Assembly: GCF_018608325.1 (NCBI RefSeq)
Contig: NZ_JABAZW010000069.1
Span: 1-36,869, forward strand
Direction: 5' to 3'
Length of the DNA stretch: 36,869 nucleotides
Source: Brevundimonas sp.
Lineage (GTDB): Bacteria > Pseudomonadota > Alphaproteobacteria > Caulobacterales > Caulobacteraceae
Position numbers and translations under genes: made by a program. Below are positions 8,806 to 16,557 of this stretch, piece after piece (position 1 is the first letter of the stretch; each line of letters begins with the position of its first letter). The notes beneath the pieces were generated by a model. That model ran no database searches. It had not been told where the DNA came from and saw only the letters and a program-made list of their open reading frames with translations.

Positions 8806-9288
8806 ATGTACAAGTCCGTTCTTATCGCTGCAGCCATGCGCGCATTTGCGCTGGCAGCCGGCACGGCTGTCGTGGCCGTTCCCGCTATGGCCGTCGCACA
8901 AGACCAGGTTGCAGCGCTGAGCACCGCAATCCAGGCTGCGGTCGTCCAGGCTCAAGCCAATGCCGCAGCCCAGGGACTCTCGGCTGAACAAACCCAAGCT
9001 GCTGTAGAAGCGGCTGTTCAACAAACCATCGCCGTCAGCGGCGCAAGCCCCGCTACGGCCGCTGCTGCTCTGGGCGCTGCTCGCGCTGCCCTGGCTGCTT
9101 CAGGCGCACTGTCTCCGGCTGCTGCCGCAGCAGTCGGCTCGGTTCAATCGCAAGTCTCGGCAGCAGCTAACCCGACCGGCGCCGCTGCTGCTTCGGGCGG
9201 CGCTGTCGGCGGCGCTCCGCTTGGTGCACCGCCTTCGGCTGGCGGCGGCGGTGGCGGCGGCTCGGACTACCGTCCGCCCAACCACTAA
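8806..9288 (+). CDS. Secreted Ala-rich protein with Gly-rich tail
   Basis: This 160-aa protein has an N-terminal signal peptide (residues 1-32, ending around PAMAVAQ). A long Ala/Gln/Val-rich helical region follows (about 33-125), then a Pro/Gly segment with a run of seven glycines before SDYRPPNH. The composition resembles a low-complexity periplasmic or surface protein; no enzyme motif is present. GGAGGGG lies six bases before ATG 8806, and an 11-bp hairpin follows the gene, suggesting a discrete and possibly abundant transcript. It sits immediately upstream of the polysaccharide-export barrel gene, so an envelope or matrix role is plausible but unproven. Confidence 0.78.
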   Translation: MYKSVLIAAAMRAFALAAGTAVVAVPAMAVAQDQVAALSTAIQAAVVQAQANAAAQGLSAEQTQAAVEAAVQQTIAVSGASPATAAAALGAARAALAASGALSPAAAAAVGSVQSQVSAAANPTGAAAASGGAVGGAPLGAPPSAGGGGGGGSDYRPPNH

Positions 9289-9295
9289 CTCAGTG

Positions 9296-9330
9296 TCGGG
9301 CCGGATTCGACATCCGGCCCGAACCTTAAT
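9296..9330 (+). terminator. Hairpin terminator after the Ala/Gly-rich protein gene
   Basis: TCGGGCCGGAT (9296-9306) pairs perfectly with ATCCGGCCCGA (9312-9322) around a five-base loop. The tail ACCTTAATT is only moderately T-rich, so termination may be partial, letting some transcription run into the downstream barrel gene. Confidence 0.6.
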
Positions 9331-9391
9331 TCAAGCTGCATATGAAACGAGCCGATTCGCTGGGCTCGCCTATTAAGATATAGAGGTTACC

Positions 9392-10702
9392 ATGTCCGTG
9401 ATGCGGAAAGGGCTCGCGCTTGTCGCAGCCGTGACCACGATTGTTCCCGCCGGCATGGCTTCGGCGCAATCGTCCAACAGCGCACTTCGCGCCGCCCTGG
9501 CTCAGTCGGGTGATCTGTTCGCTCGCGACCGTGCAGTTGCTGTACGCGACCGCGCTCACCCCGAATATGAAGCCCTCGGGCTTCCGGCTGGCGCTTTCAC
9601 CGTCTTCCCGCGTCTTCAAGCAGACGTCGAATATAATAATAACGTCTACGCCACCGAGAACGGCGCATTGGACGACCTTATTTTCCGCGTGAAGCCTGAA
9701 TTGGCTGTAGAATCAGGTTGGTCTCGCCACTTCCTTCAGGCCTATGTGCGTGGCGATTTCAGCCGCTATTCGGACTACGGCACTGAAGACACGAACAACT
9801 GGGGCATCGGCTCCTCGGGCCGTGTCGACATCAATCGCGCCGCCAACATCGCGTTGGGCGCCGATTATGCCGAGCTGACTGAACCGCGCACCTCGTCGAA
9901 CACGCCGGTCGCCAGCGCCAAGCCCATCGAATATGACCTGACCCAAGCCTATATCGCGGCAACCCGCGTCACGGGTCGCCTCAAGCTGTCGGGCCGTGGT
10001 GATTTCCGTTCGTTCGACTACCGCAATGGTGAAACCCTCACGGGCGCCGTCATTGACCAGAGCAACCGCAACCGCGACGTCTCGAGCCTGTCGGGTCGTG
10101 TCGACTACGCCATCAGCCCGGCGACCGCCGTCTTCGTTCAGGTGACCGGCAACGACAGAAGCTACAAGGTCGCCTCCACACCGACCGACCCCAATCGCGA
10201 TTCTTCGGGCTATGAGGCCCTGGTCGGCGTCAACTTCGAAGTCGGCGCCGTCGCTCGCGGTGAGCTGGCCGTCGGTTACATCAGCCAAGAGTACGACAGC
10301 TCCGCCTTCAGCAACATCGACGGCTTTGGCGCCCGCGCCCAGGTGCAGTGGTTCCCCACGGAACTGACGACCTTCACCGCAACCGGCTCGCGGACGATCG
10401 AAGACTCGGGCATCGTCGGCTCGGGCGGCTATCTGTCGAACGGCGTGGGTCTGGCCGTGGATCACGAACTGCTGCGCAACGTGATCCTGAGCGCTAACAC
10501 CAACTTCAGCCGCGATGAGTATAACGGCATCGATCGCAACGATGACCGTTTCAGCATCGCCGCGGGCGGCACCTATCTGCTGAACCGTAACCTGGGCGTC
10601 AGCGTCACCGCCAGCCACCCGAAGCAGTCCTCGGACGGCGCCAACGCGGGCGTGAAGTACAACGTGAACCGCGTCATGCTCTCCTTGGTCTCACAGTTCT
10701 AA
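9392..10702 (+). CDS. Outer-membrane beta-barrel protein of polysaccharide clusters (BBP2-like)
   Basis: This 436-aa protein has a signal peptide ending at ASAQ (about residue 26). Alternating polar/hydrophobic strands rich in Tyr, Asn, Gly and Arg follow, and the last residues form an outer-membrane terminal strand ending in Phe (MLSLVSQF). FPRLQADVEYNNNVYAT near residues 70-86 is typical of the putative beta-barrel porin 2 family found beside Wzc and polymerase genes in exopolysaccharide clusters. The start has AGAGG about six bases upstream. It lies 36 bp before the Wzc-type gene on the same strand. The likely role is a channel or secretin for the exported polysaccharide, inferred from context. 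Confidence 0.85.
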   Translation: MSVMRKGLALVAAVTTIVPAGMASAQSSNSALRAALAQSGDLFARDRAVAVRDRAHPEYEALGLPAGAFTVFPRLQADVEYNNNVYATENGALDDLIFRVKPELAVESGWSRHFLQAYVRGDFSRYSDYGTEDTNNWGIGSSGRVDINRAANIALGADYAELTEPRTSSNTPVASAKPIEYDLTQAYIAATRVTGRLKLSGRGDFRSFDYRNGETLTGAVIDQSNRNRDVSSLSGRVDYAISPATAVFVQVTGNDRSYKVASTPTDPNRDSSGYEALVGVNFEVGAVARGELAVGYISQEYDSSAFSNIDGFGARAQVQWFPTELTTFTATGSRTIEDSGIVGSGGYLSNGVGLAVDHELLRNVILSANTNFSRDEYNGIDRNDDRFSIAAGGTYLLNRNLGVSVTASHPKQSSDGANAGVKYNVNRVMLSLVSQF

Positions 10703-10709
10703 GCGTAAG

Positions 10710-10727
10710 GCTGTCATCTCCGACAGC
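10710..10727 (+). other. Small hairpin between the barrel and Wzc genes
   Basis: GCTGTC (10710-10715) pairs with GACAGC (10722-10727) around ATCTCC, in the 36-bp gap between two same-strand genes. There is no T-run, so it is more likely an RNA-processing or attenuation element, or chance, than a terminator. The downstream ATG 10739 lacks a clear ribosome binding site. Confidence 0.35.
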
Positions 10728-10738
10728 ATGGTCTCCTC

Positions 10739-13018
10739 ATGAATCAGATTTTCGACGCGCGCTCGGCACAGGCCGGTTCACGGGGCGAGCCTTCGGGTGA
10801 ATGGGGAGAGGGAGGCGGCTGGTCCGCCTCCCTCGGCCAGGCGATTGATCTTCATCGCCTGATCGCCGTCTTCCGCCGTCGGTTGAAGCTGTTTCTGGCT
10901 GTCGCCATTCTGGCGATGGTGGCGACCATCGTCGTCACGGTGCAGGCCACACCGCTCTACACCGCGACCGCCAATCTGATGATCGACACCCGCAAGGCTC
11001 AGGTTGTCGATTCAACGGCGGTCTTGTCCGGTTTGTCGGCTGACTCCAGCGTCGTCGACACCGAAGTCGAAATCCTGAAGTCCCGTCAGTTGGCGGAGCG
11101 CGTTGTCGACACGCTCAAACTGCAGGACGATCCTGAGTTCAATGACGCACTAGGCAATCCGGGGCCGATCAAGTCGGTCATCGGCGGCATCGGCGTCCTG
11201 TTCGGCGCCGCAGCGCCTGACGCCGCCCGCGACCGCCTCGATGCTGTCGCCGCACAAAAAGAAAAAGAACAGGTTGTTGATGCGGTGCTGAAGCGCCTCA
11301 GCATCCGGCGCGCAGGTCTGACCTATGTAATGAACGTCGGCTTCTCCTCGGAAGATCCGGCCAAGGCGGCGCGCATCGCCAACACCTTCGCCGACCGCTA
11401 TCTTCTGGAGCAACTGGAAGCCAAGTTCGACGCCACTCGTCAGGCTAACGTCTGGCTGAACGACCGCCTCGGCGAACTTCGTGTCGAAGTGCAACAGGCC
11501 GACGCGGCTGTGGCCCAGTACCGCGCCGCCAACAACCTGCTCAGCTCGCAGGGCGCGACCCTGACCGAGCAGGAAATTTCGACCTACAACCAACAACTCG
11601 CGACCGTTCGCGCCCAGCAGGCGGAAGAAGAAGCCCGCCTGCGCACCGCACGTGGTCAGCTGGCCGCCGGTTCGACCGGTGAAGACGTTGGCGAAGCCCT
11701 GGGTTCGCAAGTCGTCCAGCAACTGCGCGCACGCCGCGCCGAGGTGTCGGGCCGCGTCGCCGACCTGTCCAGCCGTTACGGCCCCCGTCACCCCGACATG
11801 CTGCGTGCCCAACGCGAACTGGCCGACATCGACAGCCAGATCCAGGCCGAAATCCAACGCATCATCTCCAACCTGGAAGCCCGCGTTCAGGTCGCACGCG
11901 AACGCACCGGCTCCATGGCGTCCAGCCTGGGCGGCGCCCGCGGCACCCTGGCCGCAAATAATGCGGCCGGCGTTCGCCTGTCGGAACTGGAGCGCAACGC
12001 CCAGTCCGTCCAGACCCTGTACCAAAGCTTCCTGGACCGCTTCAAAGAGACCAGCGCTTCGGAAGGCATTGAACAATCCGACGCCCGCGTTGTCTCGCGC
12101 GCCAAGATCCCGAACAAGCCCTCCTCGCCGAACATCCCTCTGAATCTGGCCCTGGGCTTCGTCCTGGCTATCGGCGGCGGTCTGGCCGGCGTGGTTCTGG
12201 CTGAAATGCTCGACTCGGGCCTGACCACGGCTGAAGACGTTGAACGCAAGCTCGGCCTGCCGAACCTTGGCTCGGTGCCGATGATGTCTTCGGTCGCCGA
12301 TCCGGTGGACCGCGACGAAACCCCTGTCGACTACGTGCTCAAGAAGCCGCTGTCCGGCTTTGCGGAATCCGTCCGCGCCCTGCGCGCCTCGATCCTTTAC
12401 TCGCGTGTCGGCAAGCAGACCAAGGTCATCACCATGACCTCCGCCCTGCCCGCCGAAGGCAAGACCACGACCTCGGTCTGCCTGGCGCGCGTCGCTGCTC
12501 AGTCCGGCGCCCGTGTCGTACTGGTCGACTGCGACCTGCGCCGTCGCAACGTCAATCGTCTGCTGGGCGTCGAGCCGGAGACGGGTCTGATCGAGGTTCT
12601 GAACCGCAGCGCCACGCTGGACCAGGCCCTGCTGCTGGACGAACCGTCCGGCGCCTATGTCCTGCCGCTGGCCAAGAACAGCTTCACGCCCAAGGACGTG
12701 TTCGGTTCCGAAGCCATGGCCCAGTTGATCGCAACCCTGCGGGATTCGTTCGACCTGGTCATCCTCGACACCGCCCCGGTCCTGGCCGTCGCCGACACCC
12801 GCGTTCTGGCTTCGCGTTCGGATGCGACCGTGGTTCTGGCCCGCTGGCGCAAGACGCCTGAAAAGGCCATCGCCAACGCCCTGAAGCTGCTGGAGCAATC
12901 CGGCGCCCACGTTTCGGGTCTGGCCCTGACACAGGTCGATATGAACGCCCAGGCTCGCTACGGTTATGGCGACTCCGGCTACTATTATTCCGAATATAAG
13001 AAGTACTACGCCTCCTGA
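10739..13018 (+). CDS. Wzc/GumC-type polysaccharide co-polymerase with BY-kinase domain
   Basis: This 759-aa inner-membrane protein controls export and chain length of a capsule or exopolysaccharide. The N-terminal Wzz-type chain-length domain has a membrane helix at about 50-72. A long periplasmic coiled-coil region follows, and GNVR-like sequence ending in PNKPSSPN precedes the second membrane helix (about 467-490). The cytoplasmic kinase domain has a Walker A motif (ALPAEGKTTTS, about 568-578), Walker A' (VVLVDCDLRR, about 594-603) and DLVILDTAPV. The C-terminus is a tyrosine cluster (YGYGDSGYYYSEYKKYY) for autophosphorylation. Membrane and kinase parts are fused, as in proteobacterial Wzc and unlike split Gram-positive pairs. 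No partner phosphatase or Wza-type exporter is visible in the window. Confidence 0.95.
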   Translation: MNQIFDARSAQAGSRGEPSGEWGEGGGWSASLGQAIDLHRLIAVFRRRLKLFLAVAILAMVATIVVTVQATPLYTATANLMIDTRKAQVVDSTAVLSGLSADSSVVDTEVEILKSRQLAERVVDTLKLQDDPEFNDALGNPGPIKSVIGGIGVLFGAAAPDAARDRLDAVAAQKEKEQVVDAVLKRLSIRRAGLTYVMNVGFSSEDPAKAARIANTFADRYLLEQLEAKFDATRQANVWLNDRLGELRVEVQQADAAVAQYRAANNLLSSQGATLTEQEISTYNQQLATVRAQQAEEEARLRTARGQLAAGSTGEDVGEALGSQVVQQLRARRAEVSGRVADLSSRYGPRHPDMLRAQRELADIDSQIQAEIQRIISNLEARVQVARERTGSMASSLGGARGTLAANNAAGVRLSELERNAQSVQTLYQSFLDRFKETSASEGIEQSDARVVSRAKIPNKPSSPNIPLNLALGFVLAIGGGLAGVVLAEMLDSGLTTAEDVERKLGLPNLGSVPMMSSVADPVDRDETPVDYVLKKPLSGFAESVRALRASILYSRVGKQTKVITMTSALPAEGKTTTSVCLARVAAQSGARVVLVDCDLRRRNVNRLLGVEPETGLIEVLNRSATLDQALLLDEPSGAYVLPLAKNSFTPKDVFGSEAMAQLIATLRDSFDLVILDTAPVLAVADTRVLASRSDATVVLARWRKTPEKAIANALKLLEQSGAHVSGLALTQVDMNAQARYGYGDSGYYYSEYKKYYAS

Positions 13019-13028
13019 GGCGGACTGA

Positions 13029-14396
13029 ATGTCTGAAAACCCAAATCGTCGTCGCCGTTCTACGGCGTTTGCCGGGCCGTCCTCCAAGGGCGGCCCGGAG
13101 CGCGTTGATTGGCGCAGTCGCATCGTGCTCGGCTTGGTTCCCGCACTGATTTTTGCGGCCCACCTGACCTTTGGCGCCAACCATGTCGCCGCCGCCCAGT
13201 GGCTGAGCGCTCTGCTGGGCCTGCTGCTGGTTGCGGCCCTGGCCGTGCCCCCTGCGCGCATTGGCCTGTTTGATTTGAAGCCCGTCTGGCCTCTGATCCT
13301 GCTGTTTCTGATCACGCTCGGCGTGGCGGCCTGGAGCTTGACATCCTTCACGCCCGGCGGACCGCACCCGATCTGGGCGTGGGCGGATATGCCCGGCTCA
13401 TCGACCGTGAACCGGTCAGCCACTCTTCTCGAAATGACCAAGCTGGTCGGCCTGGGCTGCGTCTTCGTCCTGGGGTGTCTGCAAGGCGCCCGATCCGATC
13501 GCGCACGTGCGACGGTCGATGTCCTGCTGGCGCTTGGCGCCGTCTATGGCGCCATATCTCTGCTGAGCTTCCTGTCTGGCGGTCAGATCATGGCCGGTGG
13601 ACGCCTGTCCGGCGGCTTCCTCAGCGCCAACAGCGGAGCCTCGGTGTTTGGCATCCTGACCGTCATCGGCCTGGCGAACCTGCTGCGCCGTTGGCGTCAG
13701 GCCAAGGGCACGGACGTCATGAAACAACTGGGCGAAGTGGCGGTGCCGCTGGCCTATGTCCTGCTGTTCGTCACCTGTCTGGTCCTGACGGCCTCGCGCA
13801 TGGGCGTTGCGGCGACCGTCGTTGCGGCGGGCGTGCTGCTGCTGTGGGACATGATCGAGAACAAGGGCCGACGCCTGCCGGTGCTCGTCAGCGGCGCGGT
13901 GCTGCTGGTGGTTGGAGCGGTGCTGCTTCTCGGCGGCAATGATCTGTTGTGGTCGCGATTTGATGCGCTGGACCGCGACACGCTGGTGCGGACCACCATC
14001 TTCACCGCCCACTGGCAGGCCTTCCTGGATTCACCCCTGTTCGGTTACGGCCTGGGCACGTTCAACGACGTGAACAGCCAGATCATGACGGCGGAGAACT
14101 ATCCCAACCTTTGGTCCATCCGCGCGACCCACAACCTCTATATCCAGTGGCTGGAAGAGGCAGGCATTGTCGGCGCCACGCCGATGTTCCTGCTGATCGG
14201 GGTGATCATCGCAGTATCCATCTGGCGCACGGGCAAGGTCCGCAAGGGCCAGACGACCGCGCGCGGTTTGGTCGTCGCCAGCCTGGTGGTGCTGATCCAC
14301 GGCACGACGGACTATGCGTTGCAGACGCCGTCCATCGCCGCCTTCTGGGCCTTCCTGCTGGGTCTCCAGTTCGCCTTTGGTCAAAGCCGCGCCTGA
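13029..14396 (+). CDS. O-antigen ligase / Wzy-type polymerase family membrane protein
   Basis: This 455-aa polytopic inner-membrane protein has about eleven hydrophobic segments. A large periplasmic loop near residues 310-370 carries the family pattern with FGYGLGTFND and ATHNLYIQWLEEAGIVG, followed by closing helices. It begins ten bases after the Wzc-type gene, so the two are probably translated from one message. Family members either polymerise repeat units (Wzy) or ligate glycans (WaaL); the Wzc neighbour favours polymerase, which is inference. The N-terminal ~30 residues are basic and cytoplasmic (NPNRRRRS). Confidence 0.88.
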   Translation: MSENPNRRRRSTAFAGPSSKGGPERVDWRSRIVLGLVPALIFAAHLTFGANHVAAAQWLSALLGLLLVAALAVPPARIGLFDLKPVWPLILLFLITLGVAAWSLTSFTPGGPHPIWAWADMPGSSTVNRSATLLEMTKLVGLGCVFVLGCLQGARSDRARATVDVLLALGAVYGAISLLSFLSGGQIMAGGRLSGGFLSANSGASVFGILTVIGLANLLRRWRQAKGTDVMKQLGEVAVPLAYVLLFVTCLVLTASRMGVAATVVAAGVLLLWDMIENKGRRLPVLVSGAVLLVVGAVLLLGGNDLLWSRFDALDRDTLVRTTIFTAHWQAFLDSPLFGYGLGTFNDVNSQIMTAENYPNLWSIRATHNLYIQWLEEAGIVGATPMFLLIGVIIAVSIWRTGKVRKGQTTARGLVVASLVVLIHGTTDYALQTPSIAAFWAFLLGLQFAFGQSRA

Positions 14397-14489
14397 TAAA
14401 GGGCGCGGCCGACGTCTTTCTCCCGCTGGGCAAGTCGATCCGCCGTCCCCATATGGGCGATGAAGACCCTTGCCGAAAAGGAACGCTGC

Positions 14490-15140
14490 ATGCTGTTCAC
14501 CAAGACTGCCGAACTGCCCACGCCTGAAACCGCCCTGCCCGGCCGCACCACGCCGCTGCATACGGACGAGCTGCATTTCGTCACGGGCCGTCCGCTGAAA
14601 GGCCCCCACCCGGAAGGTTTCGAGACCGCCATCTTCGGCATGGGCTGTTTCTGGGGTGTCGAGCGCATCTTCTGGAACCTGCCCGGCGTCTGGGTCACCT
14701 CGGTCGGCTATTCCGGCGGCATCACGCCCAACCCGACCTATGAGGAAACCTGCACAGGCCGCACCGGCCATACCGAGGTGGTTCAGGTCGTGTTCGACCC
14801 CAAGGAAACCTCCTACGCCGAACTGCTGAAGGCCTTCTGGGAGAACCACGATCCGACCCAAGGTATGCGCCAGGGCAATGACATCGGCACCACCTATCGC
14901 TCGGCCATCTACACCCTGAACGACGAGCAAGCGCGCGATGCCGAGGCGTCGCGTGACGCCTATCAGGCGGCCCTGACCAAGGCGGTCCGCGGCGCGATCA
15001 CGACCGAGATCGAACCGGCTGGCGTCTATTATTTCGCCGAGGACTATCATCAGGGCTATCTGGCCAAGAACCCCAATGGCTATTGCGGCATTGGCGGCAC
15101 CGGCGTCGTCTGCCCCATCGGCATCGGCGTCCAGGCCTAA
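14490..15140 (+). CDS. msrA: Peptide-methionine (S)-S-oxide reductase MsrA
   Basis: This 216-aa protein reduces methionine-S-sulfoxide in damaged proteins using thioredoxin. The catalytic motif GCFWGVE is present with Cys at about residue 53, along with the conserved GYSGG and YHQGYLAKN segments. Two C-terminal cysteines in [16 protein letters not shown] serve as resolving residues. ATG 14490 is chosen because AAGGAA lies about seven bases upstream and the N-terminus ([10 protein letters not shown], then ALPGR) is typical of MsrA; an ATG at 14460 would add ten residues without a good ribosome binding site. It appears to be a stand-alone stress-repair gene after the polysaccharide cluster. Confidence 0.95.
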   Translation: MLFTKTAELPTPETALPGRTTPLHTDELHFVTGRPLKGPHPEGFETAIFGMGCFWGVERIFWNLPGVWVTSVGYSGGITPNPTYEETCTGRTGHTEVVQVVFDPKETSYAELLKAFWENHDPTQGMRQGNDIGTTYRSAIYTLNDEQARDAEASRDAYQAALTKAVRGAITTEIEPAGVYYFAEDYHQGYLAKNPNGYCGIGGTGVVCPIGIGVQA

Positions 15141-15160
15141 CTGCGTCAGACGAAACGTCC

Positions 15161-15189
15161 CAGGTCGCCGGGTTTCGCACGGCGACCTG
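15161..15189 (+). other. Perfect 10-bp hairpin after msrA
   Basis: CAGGTCGCCG (15161-15170) pairs perfectly with CGGCGACCTG (15180-15189) around a nine-base loop, 21 bases after the msrA stop and 40 bases before the next start. There is no T-run, so it may be a Rho-assisted terminator, a 3'-end stabiliser or a leader structure for the next gene. Confidence 0.45.
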
Positions 15190-15228
15190 CCGGGGTAGGG
15201 ATGGATCAAAATACTCAGGGAGCCGTCC

Positions 15229-16557
15229 ATGTCCGCCTTCGTCCATCCTGACGAAATCCGCAGCCGTTTCTCGGCCGCCCTGTCGGCCATGTACCGCGCC
15301 GAGGTGCCGCAATACGGCGACCTGCTGACCCTGGTGGCGGACATCAACGCCCAGACGCTGAAGACCGACACGGCCAACGCCGACCGTCTGGCCGCGTCTG
15401 GGGAGTTGGCGCGCCTGTCGCAGGAGCGGCACGGCGCAATCCGCGTCGGCACGGCGAACGAACTGGCCACCATCGCCCGCGCCTTTGCGGTCATGGGGAT
15501 GGAGCCGGTCAGCTATTACAACCTCGCGCCCGCTGGCGTGCCGGTCCATTCCACCGCCTTCCGGCCCGTCGATCCAGCGGCGCTGGCGCGCAACCCGTTC
15601 CGGGTCTTCACCTCCCTGCTGCGGCTGGAGCTGATCGAGGACGAGGCCCTGCGCGCCGAAGCCGCAGCGACCCTGGCCCGGCGCGACATCTTCACGTCCG
15701 GCGCGCGCGAACTGATCGAGACGGCCGAGCGCATGGGTGGGCTGGATGAGGCGCAGTCGGATCGGTTCGTGGCGGAACTGCTGGAGACTTTCCGCTGGCA
15801 CGCACAGGCCACGGTCAGCGCCGAAACCTATGAACGTCTGGTCGCCGCCCACCGCCTGATCGCCGATGTGGTCAGTTTCAAGGGGCCGCACATCAACCAC
15901 CTGACGCCGCGCACGCTGGACATCGACGCCGCGCAGGCCGCCATGCCCGCGCGCGGCATCACGCCCAAGGAGACCATCGAAGGTCCGCCTGCCCGCAACT
16001 GCCCCATCCTGCTGCGCCAGACCAGTTTCAAGGCGCTGCAGGAGCCGATCACCTTCCCGTCCGACACTGGCGCCATCGAGGGCGCGCACACAGCGCGCTT
16101 CGGCGAGATCGAACAGCGTGGCTGCGCCCTGACGCCGACGGGCCGCGACCTGTATGACGAAGCCTTGGCCAAAAAGGACTTCTCCGCCCTGCCCGACGAC
16201 TGGACCGCCATGCGCAGCGAAGGCCTGGGATGGTTCCGCTATCGCGCCACGCCGCAGGGCCTGGCCGCGCGGGCCGAAACCGATGATCTGGAAGCCCTGA
16301 TCGACCTGGGCCACGTCATCGCCGAACCCATCACCTATGAGGATTTCCTGCCCGTCAGCGCGGCGGGCATCTTCCAGTCGAACCTGGGGGCCGAGGCGCG
16401 GGCGTCGGCCTATGCGGTTGATCCGGCCAAGGCGGACTTTGAAAAGGCGCTGGGACGCCCGGTTCAGGACGAGATGGTGCTGTATCAGGCCGCGCAGGAC
16501 GCCTCGATCGCCGCCACCCTGACCGCCCTTGGGCTTGCGCAACCTAAAGCCGTTTGA
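15229..16557 (+). CDS. hglS: 2-oxoadipate dioxygenase/decarboxylase (HglS/YdcJ, DUF1338 family)
   Basis: This 442-aa protein matches the DUF1338 family, non-haem iron enzymes that convert 2-oxoadipate to D-2-hydroxyglutarate in lysine catabolism. The early metal-ligand segment [10 protein letters not shown] (His at about 68) is present. So are a central [17 protein letters not shown] segment with the second His ligand and RFGEIEQRG with a candidate Glu ligand near residue 290. Length agrees with E. coli YdcJ and Pseudomonas HglS (about 440-465 aa). The usual D-lysine pathway partners are absent from the window, so the pathway assignment rests on the family alone. Its stop overlaps the TTG start proposed for the next gene. 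Confidence 0.85.
   Translation: MSAFVHPDEIRSRFSAALSAMYRAEVPQYGDLLTLVADINAQTLKTDTANADRLAASGELARLSQERHGAIRVGTANELATIARAFAVMGMEPVSYYNLAPAGVPVHSTAFRPVDPAALARNPFRVFTSLLRLELIEDEALRAEAAATLARRDIFTSGARELIETAERMGGLDEAQSDRFVAELLETFRWHAQATVSAETYERLVAAHRLIADVVSFKGPHINHLTPRTLDIDAAQAAMPARGITPKETIEGPPARNCPILLRQTSFKALQEPITFPSDTGAIEGAHTARFGEIEQRGCALTPTGRDLYDEALAKKDFSALPDDWTAMRSEGLGWFRYRATPQGLAARAETDDLEALIDLGHVIAEPITYEDFLPVSAAGIFQSNLGAEARASAYAVDPAKADFEKALGRPVQDEMVLYQAAQDASIAATLTALGLAQPKAV

Noticed and set aside
9348..9391. Short inverted repeat and TTAA-containing sequence before the barrel gene, considered as a CtrA box
   Set aside because: The spacing between the half-sites is not the TTAA-N7-TTAA pattern; only a small CGAGCC/GGCTCG stem remains, which is within chance.
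11150..13441. 763-aa open frame antisense to the Wzc-type gene
   Set aside because: It is the mirror of a strongly coding G/C-ending gene; the product is Gln/Asp/Gly/Val repetitive with no domain, and the plus-strand gene has clear kinase motifs.
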